Assembly (NCBI GenBank): GCA_038373885.1
Contig: JAWZYV010019969.1
Coordinates: 248,001 to 312,000, forward strand
Direction: 5' to 3'
From: Cheiracanthium punctorium
Taxonomy: Eukaryota > Arthropoda > Arachnida > Araneae > Cheiracanthiidae
DNA: 64,000 nt
The translations under genes were made by a program, and so were the position numbers. Below the pieces are notes generated by a model. It did no database searches. It was not told the origin of the DNA and worked only from the letters and a program-made list of their open reading frames with translations. Below are positions 54,149 through 64,000 of the stretch, piece by piece (the first letter of the stretch is position 1; each line of letters begins with the position of its first letter).

Positions 54149-55796
54149 CTACTGGTCAAAAGTATTGCAAGATAAAGAAATTTCACGTATTTTCAAGAAT
54201 AAGTCCCCCAAAGTAATTTTTTTTCATTTAAAGTGATATATTTTATGTCAATATGATAAAATATTCTAAAGGCAAGACATAATTAAGTTAGTGAACAAAA
54301 TATATACATATTTAATTTCAAAATTAATAAAATACATACAAAATGTACAGGTTATCAGTATCATAATCCATTTGGTTCCCCGGAATTAAATGAAGTAAAG
54401 AAAAGAAAATCAAGTTCTTTTGATCAAAAAAGATAATAAAAGAGTTCAAGTTAACTAAAAAGCATTTAATATTTGGTTCGGCCACCTCTGGCTTTGATGA
54501 CAGCGGCCACTCTGTTTGGCATGGAATCGACAAGGTTTTGCAACACTTCTTGGGGTATTATTTCATTATGCCAAACTTTAATTATTGTTTCCTGAAGATC
54601 TAGTATTGTTCTTGGATGAATCTCAGTTATTTTCTTTCCCATTTTGCTGCATAAATTCTCAATAGGATTTAAATCTGGCGAGTTCCCTCGCCATGCGAGA
54701 ACATCAATTCCATGTTTTGTAAATGCAGCTTTAACTTTAACGAATCTTTCGATATACAGGTCAGAAATAAACTGAAATAAAATTTAAAATTCATTGTAAA
54801 GTTTGTCTTACCGTTTACGATGTATGGCAGGGTGCTAGATCTTGCTGAAAGATCCATTTCTGAATTGGGACCGTGTCACGAGCACTACCAAGCAGTTGAT
54901 CCTTCAGCCTATCAGTTCCTATCAGTTGACTGATATGACATGCACCCCAAACCATTAAGCTTTCTGGGTGTTTTGATGTGCGAATCAGGCATTACGGCCT
55001 CATGCTCTCCTTTGCTTTACGCCTGTAATGTCTGACGCCAGACGTGGCCAGGCTTGTCAGACATTAAAGAAAAGTGACTTTCGTCGTTGAATATAACTCG
55101 TCTCCATTCAAAATATTTCAATTTTTGTGCTCCTTGACCCACTCCAATCGTTTTTTCTAGCATTTCTTTCGTCAGTACTAGTTTATTTCTAGGTACTTGT
55201 GCCTTGCAACCAGCTTCACCGAGCCTCCTGGGAACTGTTCTGGGACTGGCAATGACAGAAGTGGACTCATTCCATTCTCTTGCAAGTGTAGCAGAACTTG
55301 TAAATCTATTTTTGCAGCCCAATCGTGTCAATGCAGCATCATCACGTTTAAAAGATGACCTCGGACGACCACTTCTAGGCTTTTTGCCTACGGATCCTTC
55401 AGTTTTGAATCTCTTTATGAGGCGTGAAACTGTCGACTCACTGCAGTCGCACCGATGAGGAGCCCTAACATTTGAAATGTTTCCTTGATGCATTAAAGTG
55501 CTTCTCAAGTCTTGATTCACACGAACAATTTAAATTGAAAAGGAATGCACAACAAACACACATTGACAGCACAATAAAGAAAATGGAATTATTCGAAGTT
55601 TGCTAGATTTTATAATAAACAACCGGAATGACTCTTTCTTACCAGACAATTACTTAAAAATGGAAGATGCAATACCTTAGAAATTATCTAACACATACTA
55701 GAAAGTATCACTTTGAATGAAAAAATACTGCATTTTGGGGACTTTTTCCTTTAAAAAAGTGAAATTTCTCAAACTTGCAATACTTTTGACCAGTAG
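54149..55796 (-). mobile_element. Tc1-type transposon, 1.65 kb
   Basis: Inverted ends CTACTGGTCAAAAGTATTGC (54149) and the complement finishing CTTTTGACCAGTAG (55796). Matching continues about 95 bp inward (GAAATTTCAC, AAGTCCCC.AAA, TTCATT.AAAGTGATA). The left flank is TA. The right flank is TG, so one target base has changed. Holds one minus-strand transposase pseudogene. Confidence 0.9.
54470..55520 (-). pseudogene. Tc1-like transposase (DD34E), broken
   Basis: The open part 55520-55017 (167 codons) has a helix-turn-helix ending STVSRLIKRFKTEG, the GRPR hinge (KKPRSGRPRSS), and FNDESHFSL with the first catalytic Asp. After a stop at 55017 the reading continues with FQQDLAPCHTS (second Asp, about 54850) and NSPDLNPIENL (Glu, about 54670), then ARGGRTKY at the end. 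An insertion of about 75 bp at 54738-54811 separates the second and third catalytic residues. Without it their spacing would be 34. The block normally lying between the first two Asp residues is poorly preserved. Inactive. Confidence 0.85.
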
Positions 55797-56131
55797 TGTC
55801 TCTTAATTTATTTAACATATTTTTTAATATTTATGTAGGCAATATTTTAAAAATTTATTTACAAAAATGAAATCCTGAACATTCACATGTAACACTTATT
55901 AAAAATTGGGGGGAGTTCAAGCTCTATGTGTCAATGTGGTAGTTTTTTCAATAGCCTTCTACACCTTATATCCCTACAACATTTTTGGATGGGGTTGAAC
56001 CCCGAAATTGCCTCCTTGTCTATGTCCATGGTAGTGGTAATATACATCACAAGAGATATTTCCAGAATACTTCGCATCCAAGCATTGATGTACACACTAC
56101 ACTTTCTTGGGTGGTGCCCAAACAATAACGC

Positions 56132-56752
56132 TGCGATTACCCACCACCGCCTAGATATAGAAAACCTGAGAACAGGAGCTTTTACGTCATTAATAAGTCT
56201 TCTAGGGTGACGTCATCACAGATTTTTGTTGATAAAGTAAAACTATTTAGAATTTCTAGTGGTTCATACAAATTTTAACAAATATTTTAAGTTGAAGATA
56301 AAAATTAAAATACCTTTCTGATAGAAAATTATTTATTATGATCTATTTCTATATCATATTATATAATTAGCGATAGTTAACATTTCCTGTTTGTCGTAAA
56401 ATTAAATTTTCTATTTTAAATCATTAAAAAGCTTTATGCAGTAGTAAATTCTACACAAACTTTGAATAGTTTTACTATGTGAAAACAAATGTGTGATGAC
56501 GTCATTTTAGTGGACCTACCGATGACGTAAAAGCAGGGGCGTAGCCAGAAATTTTTCATGGGGGGGTTACGACTACTACAACTCATATATATGTGTTCGT
56601 GGGTGTGACAAGGTAGTGAAGAATATACATTTTGTATGGCAAAAATTCCTCATGGGGGGTTATGACCCCCCTGACCCCCCCTTGGCTACGCCCTTGCGTA
56701 AAAGATTCTGTTCTCAGGCATTCTATATCTAGGAGGTGGTGGATTACCACGC
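56132..56752 (-). mobile_element. CRE-bearing MITE, copy 4, with a nested hAT MITE
   Basis: Ends TGCGATTACCCACCACCGCC (56132) and GGTGGTGGATTACCACGCA (ending near 56752), about 100 bp of inverted match including CTAGATATAGAA, CCTGAGAACAG, CTTTTACGTCAT and TGACGTCATCAC. The interior matches copy 1 in reverse. A 163-bp hAT MITE with its duplication lies inside the right arm at CGTAAAAG. Confidence 0.85.
56534..56696. mobile_element. hAT MITE, 163 bp, copy 2, nested
   Basis: Ends CAGGGGCGTAGCCAGAAATT and GGCTACGCCCTTG, flanked by the exact duplication CGTAAAAG (56526-56533, 56697-56704). The interior closely matches 53107-53277. Removing it and one duplication restores the right arm of the host MITE. 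Confidence 0.95.
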
Positions 56753-56864
56753 AAAAAAATCAATTTTTTTTTCTGGCGGTAACTTTTTATAAATCACTTT
56801 AATATAGTTGTATGTTTTTTAAATGCATTTTTATTTATTTCTCTTAACACATACGAGTAATAAT

Positions 56865-58860
56865 TTGTTTCAGAGTGTCCCGGACTCCCTTTACCACTCC
56901 TTTCTGTGCCTCACTGCATCAAACAAAAACCATAAAAATCTCTTGCATTTCCGATTTTAAAGGGCTAGAACCGAAGTTCCCTCTCTCGTTACCGAAGATT
57001 CCTCGATCTGGAGAGCGGTGAAAAAGCTGACTTCGAAAAGGACTAACTTCCCGCCTATTCGTAAGGGCAATTCATACTCTCTTTACAACAAGGATAAGGC
57101 CAACGCTATCGCACATGCTTATCAGGAGCAGTTTACTAACAGTCTATTCTCCGATATTGATATTGAGAACGAAGTTACTTCTCGTCTTCAAACCCCACCC
57201 AGATCGAAGGTTTCCTTCCTTTGAAATCATCGACATCATTGCCAAGTTAAAAAAGAAAAAGTGCCCTGGGCATGATCAAATTTCCAATACGGTCATACAA
57301 AACCTTCCTGCCAAGACCATCCTCCGGTTCACCAGCATCACAAATGCCATCTTGAAGCCTCAATACTACCCTGAAACATGGAAAAGAGCTATTATTTGCC
57401 CTATTCCAAAACAAGGCTTGGATCTCACTAACCCAACTTCATACCGACTAATCAGTTTGCTCTGCGGACTTGGCGAAGTTGTGGAAAGGGTCATTCTGAA
57501 CCGTCTTGCCACCCACCTCGAAAGCAACAGCATTCTGATACCAGAACAATTTGGTTTTAGGAGTCGCCATAGCACTACACATCAACTCCTCAGGGTAGTC
57601 GAACAACTGACTGAAGCCGTCCAGGTTAAAGACAGTGTGGCGATTGTCCTTTTCGACATTTCAAAGGCATTTGACAAAGTCTGGCACGTCGGACTCATCT
57701 ACAAACTGTTCGGTATGGGCGTGTCAAACTCTATAGTCCATCTCCTTTACAACTATCTTCAGGGACGCAGCTTTTCGGTCAGAATACAAGATGCTGTCTC
57801 GGACAACTTTCCCATCAAGAGTGGAGTGCCTCAAGGCTCAATCCTCGGCCCAACCCTTTATAGTCTCTATGTAAACGACATATCCAAAAATCAAACCACT
57901 GATATTGCCTTGTATGCGGATGATACTGCTATCATCGGCAGAGCCAAGAATGCAAGTACGCTCCACACTAACCTCTAACACCACATTAACCAACTTGAGT
58001 TGTGGATGCGGAATTGGAAAATAAAGTTAAACCCATCCAAATGCAAGGCACTCTCCACTGGAAGGAAATTCCCACCCTCCCGTTTACATGTCGACAACAC
58101 GGTACTGGAATGGGCTGATAGCGCTCCATATCTTGGTGTCGAAATTGACAAACTGCTCACATGGAAGAAGCACATAAACAGAACTAGAGGCAAGATGACC
58201 GGAGCCTTCCAGAGAATCTCCAGCTTCATCTATACTCTCAAACTCAGCACGCAGAACAAAGTGCTTTTATACAAAGCCATTGTTAGACCACTGGCCACAT
58301 ATGCAGCCCCGGTGTGGGCCTATGCGGCAAATACCCACATCAAAGACCTTGTGTCAAAAGAAAGTAAATTTCTACGAACTATCCGTTACGGTCGCCCACT
58401 ACTTGCTAACAACATCATACTCAAGGATCTCTGTATGAAGACCCTCAAGCACCACCTACTGAAAATCTCCAAGAGATTCTACAGGAACATACTAAACGTT
58501 CCTAATGAAATTATCGCCACTCTACCAGATTACGAGCCGTCGGACCCACAGCATAGAAAACGCCCCAAGGCTGTTCACCATGCCCTTCAAGATCAACCTT
58601 AACTCCTCGCCCGTACACGCCACACACGTCGAGCAACCCTTCCCGTGAATACCACCTTTGGTGGGGGGAGGAAGAGTCGATATGCACACCCAACATCCAG
58701 AAAAATGACTTTCTGTACTGATACAGGCAGCCTTGCTGCTACCTACGCACATCCACAACAATAACATCCCTAACATTACACACTGGAGGTACGCGCGCTG
58801 CGCTGGCACTCCGAGAAGCTAGATCTCAGTCAGTCAGTCAGTCCCTCTCTCATCAGATCT
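56865..58860 (+). mobile_element. Jockey-like non-LTR retrotransposon, 5'-truncated
   Basis: RT-bearing, GC-richer than its surroundings, ends in a (TCAG)n tail at about 58826-58842. No endonuclease or gag ORF is present, so it is truncated at the 5' side. The second half after the RT (58603-58820) looks like 3' UTR. Confidence 0.75.
56955..58602 (+). pseudogene. Jockey-like reverse transcriptase, one frameshift and one stop
   Basis: The first frame reads TEVPSLVTEDSSIWRAVKKL and continues to ENEVTSRL (to about 57200). After a frameshift near 57205-57215 the frame from 57115 continues: KKKKCPGHDQISNTVI, TSYRLISLLCGLGEVVERVI, PEQFGFRSRHSTTHQL, LFDISKAFDKVWH, SGVPQGSILGPTL and ALYADDTAII (catalytic YADD, about 57912). 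A TAA at 57976 is followed in the same frame by LELWMRNWKIKLNPSKCKAL, APYLGVEID and YKAIVRPLATYAAPVWAYAA to 58602. RT fingers, palm and thumb are all present. Only two lesions are visible after the truncation point, so this is among the youngest coding insertions here. Confidence 0.85.
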
Positions 58861-60560
58861 CCATGTAACAAAGAGGTTGCCAGTTATGGCTCGGTTGGCC
58901 CACTACATAGAGGATTGATTCATTTACGAAGAGTAATTTTCCTGTTATAATTAATATCAAACTTTATAAAATAGAACACATAAAAAACGTACTTATCGAG
59001 ACTTGTGTTCGTCGATTAGAAAAGAATGAAAGAAAATGTAAAGCAGCCTTATAATGTAAATACACTAATACTATACAGTAAATGCGTATAATATTCCATA
59101 ATTCGTCCCTATTTTTCTCCCTTCTTCCATTAAGTTAGAAAATGTGTCCTAATACATGAATGTGAAGTACTATTTGTATTTCGTGTTCCATAAAACATTT
59201 TTTTTAATATTAAAATCGCAAGTTAAGATTGTTGTACAAACCTCAATAGGCATCATAAAATGTCATCCTCTGCATGAAACATTAGATATGCATGATATAA
59301 GTGGCGATGTTCCTGGCGAAACGAAATCTTTTGAAACCGAAAAGTTTGCGCACATTTTATTAGAAATTGCAATTCCGACATCCCTTAATAATGAAGATTG
59401 AATATGAAGTTATTTATTTTAAGTGGACCAAGATTAAAAACATTGGATGTAGAGATATTTTTGTCGAATGTTTTTCTAACGCTCTCGTAATGTTCGCGCG
59501 TAGATAGAATTTCCAGAGAAATCCTGGAAGCAACAATAAATTAAAACAAATCATAACTGAAAAAATTTCGTCCATATCACCAAAAACGTTGCGAATTGAA
59601 TCAAAAAACTCCGTTCGACGTGTTTAACTCGACGTGCATTCAAAATGGTGGCTGGCATTTTCAACATTTGCTGAAAATAATGGTCATGTAAAAAAACTGA
59701 ATTAAATTATGTTATTCAAAAATAATATTATCACAGGATTAAGTAACATTGTGAGTCGCTATGTCTGTTTTACCTCACGAACAAAGTTGCAACAATCCAA
59801 CAGTGTTCAAAATTGTTTTTCCAGCTCAACCCATTCGTGCCTGGATATTTTAGCGACTTTCTTCGATTTTTGCTAACACCAGCAGTAATTGATAAATTTC
59901 TGATGTCAACTTTTTGAACAAGGGACGATTTCATTTAAAATCATTATGTATAAAAATTGAAATGTCAACATCCCACTTGGCCATATTAAAATGTTTTGTG
60001 GAATTGAGGTCCAATACTCGCGAATAAAGGCTCGGAAAAATAAATAACGTTTTCGAATGATAGCGAAAATGCCGTCCCAAAAAAGGGACGCTAGGCATAA
60101 ATGGGTTAAACAAGGTCCAAACAGTTATACTTCAGTGTTAGGATAGTTGCCACATAAATTAGATTTAAGAGTAATATGAATAAGCAATGGGTACTCTTTT
60201 AAATTGATCATACTGTATGAACAAATTTTAATCAATGACACTTTTTCAATTCGTTGAATGTTCTTTTGTCAATGGAGCATTTTGACTAGACGATTTACTG
60301 ACACTGACGTCGCATATTCGCTTATTTCAGACTAATTAGAATAACATTTTGCGTTTGTAGGAGAAAAAATACATTTAAAATTTTGCAGTATGTACAAATC
60401 ATAAATATTTTTACGAAAAAGTCGGGGTATATCGTGTGTTCATTCTAGTACGGCGAAGGATCTAGACCGAACAGGACCGATCAGATAGATTGTTACTGAG
60501 CTAAGCTACACATTGCTTAGTTCTTGCATCTTCATTGGTACATAAAAATTTAAACTTCAC
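58861..60560. other. Intergenic with dispersed repeats
   Basis: 59320-59480 relates to 36690-36860 and 59500-59660 to 50310-50470. The 81-codon frame at 59156 overlaps the first of these, so it is not a host gene. Otherwise AT-rich. Confidence 0.5.
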
Positions 60561-60562
60561 AC

Positions 60563-60680
60563 CACAGTAGACCCCCTACCCCTCATAACACGGAAGATAT
60601 TTTGTTATGGGAATCCGTGTTGTACGGGTCCTGAGCTATACTCCACCTGGAGTGCGGATTCCGCTTATAATTGCTGGAAA
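60563..60680 (+). mobile_element. Possible pogo/Tigger-like terminus, truncated
   Basis: ACAGTAGACCCCCTACCCC followed by AACACGGAAGATATTTTGTT and CCGTGTTGTACGG resembles the ends of pogo-like MITEs with ACACGG repeats. No opposite end. Confidence 0.35.
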
Positions 60681-62150
60681 AATTATTTGTACTCCTCAGA
60701 AACACAATGATATTTAATGTTGCCATTCAAAGGTTATACTAATTAGGAGCTAAAGAGTAATAAAATAAGAACATATGTCTCAGCTGTATTTTTAATAATG
60801 TAAAACCTTTTGGACACCTTGCGAATTTGCCACCCATGGCGATTTTTCATTATTTGGCGACTTGCGTACATGTAAAGTTAATAAAAGCTACGGAACAGAT
60901 AGAATAGCCTGCCACCAATGGCGACTTTTCATTATTTGGCGATTTAAACATACTCACAACCTATATTTACTGTTCATTTAAGGTTACCGGAAAACTGTTA
61001 TCCATACTTTCATTTACATAATCGTTTGCAGATTGGCGTACTTAACACCACGAATTATACCATCTCGTCGCGCTAGCAAATATCCAAAGTGTACTATAAC
61101 TGCTATAATGGCATAGTTAACGCCAAATATTTCTACTGGTAGCAAATAATCCAGCTGGACGAGAACCGGCTTTAAAATAATCTGCATTTTAATTATTTTT
61201 CATTTTCAAGATATTAGTAATTCTGTTTTCGAAAAACGAATAATCGCTAATTATAAACTCCTGTTGTCTAAGCGAACTTACTATTTGAAAATTGTCAACT
61301 TTGTGTAACACATTTTGAGTTACTTATTTCATATAGTTTTTATTTTGGCGTAAAATGGGCGTAATTCTAACTCATATTTGTAAAGTTCACGCGATTCTAG
61401 ATACTTGGAAACGCTTTGTTGCAAAGGAATGAATGATTTTATGCCAAATCTGGCAACCATTCGGTTTATTTTTTCAGTTTTTTATTAATATCTTCTAAAA
61501 TAATTCGATTTTCGAAATTTAAATCAGCTTAGCAGGTTCCTCGGAATTTTTTGAATCTGTGGGTACCTTAGTCGAAACTCAAATCCCTACGGTTTAGGAG
61601 GAGATAGGTCCAGAAGCTTTGACAGCGCCAGCGGCCTTTACATTTTTTTTTTAAAAATAGAGAGATTCCGCAGCGAGAAGGGGATCTCCTGGAGTATGAC
61701 ACATTTGCTCAGCAGTTGTAGTTTTTCAACAGACCGTTGGTTTTTCAAAATGTCTCCAAAAGATGAAGTCTCTAGATTTGATTGAGTGGAAAGCCGCTCG
61801 TCAGTCAAAAAGAATTACGCCTGTAGTGTCGCATGCAATATTTGGAAAGAAATCAGTTTATTGTTGCATAGTTTCCATATAAAGGAATATTGAAGTGGCA
61901 ACCAGAGATAACTTTAGAATACGGAAAAATAAAATTACTATATTTGCTTTTCACTCTCTCGTTGACATATGCAGTAAAGACATTTATAAATTATTGTAAA
62001 TAAAAGAAATTTGTGTGCGACATAGATAGCAGTAATTTTAACGTCATTGACTGTACTCACAGGAATATAAAAGCGGGAAAGCTCGCAAAATACTCCAGCA
62101 TCTGCATTAGTCTGTTTAAGAAGAAAAGAACCATCGGTAGGACTCTCAAC
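60681..62150. other. Intergenic with TTGGCGA-type words
   Basis: TTTTTCATTATTTGGCGA is found twice (about 60842 and 60929), about 87 bp apart, echoing the repeat at 1296-1556. A TTTTGGCGTAAAATGGGCGT phrase at about 61343 resembles the 272-bp units at 49680/49952. No gene. Confidence 0.5.
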
Positions 62151-62152
62151 TA

Positions 62153-62910
62153 CAGTAAAACCTGTGTTGAACGACCCCCGTATTTAACGACCACCTGGTC
62201 TACCCGACCGTGTCTTAGCGGTCCCGAGTACCATATAATTATAAATAATGGTTTACTTTCCTTATTGAACGACCACCTGCCTAACGCGACCAACGACCGC
62301 TATCAATAAGAAACAAATTTATTTAAAATCCTATTTTAACGACCGCGAATTCTTAAAAAAAATTTTATTTTCCCCTATTTGAGTAAGTTCGTTGTTCGGA
62401 TGATCAGCAATCACGCGGTATGATGAAAACGAAAGTTGACACTTGTTTAGTTGAGTTGTAACACAGCTTCCAGTCACTAAATAATCCATGGAGTCACTGA
62501 ACGTAATAGCGGCATGCACGCAGTTACTTGTGTTACTGCTTCTTGAAGGATATCTATTGAAAATAGAATTTAATGTATTTAGACATTACAGTGAATCGTT
62601 CAGCACAATTTCTTTTAAAACATTTCTTCGAAAAATAATTCCATCACAAAATCTGCGCTAGGTAGGAAAATACTATCAAGAATGACGTCATGTTTCGACC
62701 AATGAGCGATGCCGATACTGACAAGAGCTAAGCACGCTAAATTCAACACAGAGCCTGTGTTTATATTTACAAAGTGATTTGTTCTCAGAAACGAAACTAC
62801 GCTTAAATTTTTTTCAAAATGTATCGCATTACCTGAATTCAAAGACCGACCCTCCTTAAAGACCACATTTTCTTGGTCCCAGTGGTGGTCTTTAAAAACA
62901 GGTTTCACTG
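62153..62910. mobile_element. Pogo/Tigger-like MITE, 758 bp
   Basis: Ends CAGTAAAACCTGTGTTGAAC and GGTTTCACTG, with TA on both sides. Subterminal GACC(A/C)CC repeats occur in both arms (GACGACCACC-like left, GGTGGTC right). The two short open frames inside have no transposase motif. Related terminus at 17110-17239. Confidence 0.7.
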
Positions 62911-63844
62911 TATTGAGGTTGTGGGTATTGTTTACATTATTTACATGGATGCCCTTTACTCTGATCTATTGTACCCATCGTTGGAATTCGTCTATATATC
63001 TGCTTCCCTGCATAGCACCCTGGAAAGTTCGACGTTTAAGAGATCTATAATTTTAAGGCATGCAGCAAAGCTTCTCGGAGATTTTTCATCTGCGCATTCT
63101 GCAGAGGAGTGCTAGTGGTTTTTCCCAGACAAAAACCCTCGATTTAATGCAGTCATGAAAGAAGCATGATGTTGATTTTTCCCATTTCCTATTTTTAATA
63201 AACTGCTACCAGTAATTTAATCTGAGATGTTTATTTCTAGTATTGTGGAATTTTTTTTTTTACTCCGGGCGTTCCTCTGCTCATTACTGGAGTGGAAATA
63301 TTTATTAAAGAAGGTGTATGGATCCAAAATATTCTCTAACATTATTCAGCCAAAAACTTACTTTTACGTTTTAAGTTATTAAAAACCAAGTACTTAAAAT
63401 AAGAAGAAGTAATAAATATTAAATATGGGAAACCTTGTAGCCATTGCCTAAAAATTAGGCTCAGTGATTTACACAGCTAAAGTGATCAAATCAAAATCAA
63501 AATTCATCACGCATTTCCATCAAAATCTAAGAAAATACTTTTATTTTTATCATATCCATGCAAAGTTAATCGAATATAAAATAAAAACATAAAAAAAATC
63601 TTAAGCAGTCTTTTTCTTAAAGCCGGCAATCACTGTCAGTGGGAAACACTCTCTGGTTTACCCTACTTAAATAACAAATATTTAGTGGCTTTTAAATTTT
63701 TTAATGACTTCTACCCGTGACCCTTTTGAACGACTCTTTTAAACATCAAGAGTCGTGTTGTACTGCGTTTCTGTTAAGAACGTATCCCTAACAATATTTT
63801 TAAAACTTTTAACAGATTGAGATGGCTAATTTACACTCAAAATA
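62911..63844. other. Intergenic, nothing recognised
   Basis: AT-rich. The frame at 62873-63115 begins inside the MITE end and has no recognisable domain. Confidence 0.45.
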
Positions 63845-64000
63845 ACATAAATGCTTAGAAATAAACTAGAGCAGTAAAAATAGCTTTGATTGTAAATGTT
63901 GCACGCCAAAAATCCGGATATTCCTTTATAGTATTTCTACAGCTAACTAAAAAATCATGACAGCCAAAATTCGTCGATCAGTGGCGCTTCGGTTTCCTTT
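63845..64000 (+). repeat. Dispersed repeat running off the window
   Basis: Matches 46860-47035 in the same orientation to the last base of the window. Confidence 0.75.

Noticed and set aside
54772..54811. Short intron (GTAAG...TTTCAG) in the Tc1 transposase
   Set aside because: It is only 40 nt, and removing it does not restore the expected spacing between catalytic residues. A larger insertion explains it better.
59156..59401. 81-codon ORF as a small host gene
   Set aside because: It overlaps a dispersed repeat related to 36690-36860, and has no conserved domain.

Overview
The window is from an animal nuclear genome, AT-rich and crowded with transposable elements. The repeats point to an arthropod: Helitrons ending in CTAG, hAT and Tc1/mariner families, Jockey- and I-type non-LTR elements, tRNA-derived SINEs, and decayed copies of two repetitive genes I associate with arthropods and other invertebrates. 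A chelicerate such as a spider is my best guess from remembered repeats at the left end, but the sequence does not prove it. I found no convincing host gene, no cellular rRNA or tRNA gene and no CRISPR array. Almost every coding segment is a broken transposon or retroelement gene.

Layout. 0-2 kb: a long dispersed repeat with 173-bp and about 87-bp tandem units. 2.2-2.4 kb: a mariner transposase scrap. 4.3-7.9 kb: Helitron sequence, including two non-autonomous copies joined head to tail. 7.9-18 kb: pieces of one minus-strand repetitive gene at both ends, separated by a stack of younger insertions. The main ones are a MITE, a SINE, a 2.9-kb DNA transposon inside a perfect 144-bp inverted repeat, a Helitron helicase scrap and a strong hairpin. 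19-26.4 kb: several MITEs, a mariner deletion derivative, an unidentified decayed coding stretch, and a decayed copy of a second repetitive gene.

27.6-32.6 kb: a full hAT element with an 8-bp target duplication that also contains the C-terminus of a second hAT transposase. 33-43 kb: mostly AT-rich sequence with tandem repeats, a microRNA-like hairpin and a repeated endonuclease-like fragment. 43.6-46.1 kb: a wrecked I-type non-LTR element with an intact-looking RNase H domain. 48.0-50.3 kb: a minus-strand Helitron carrying a nested SINE and MITE. 51-59 kb: hAT MITEs with exact target duplications, a 302-bp tandem duplication, a Tc1 element, a MITE with another MITE nested in it, and a Jockey-like RT gene with one frameshift and one stop. 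59-64 kb: relics and a pogo/Tigger-like MITE.

The genes do not form a pathway. The window records layered insertion: exact target duplications and nesting give the relative order of many events. The observations most worth following are the array of CTCF-like motifs inside the tandem Helitrons, the MITE family whose inverted repeats carry TGACGTCA (CRE) sites, two microRNA-sized hairpins, the perfect inverted repeat around the 2.9-kb transposon, and the repetitive gene split by about 8 kb of insertions.
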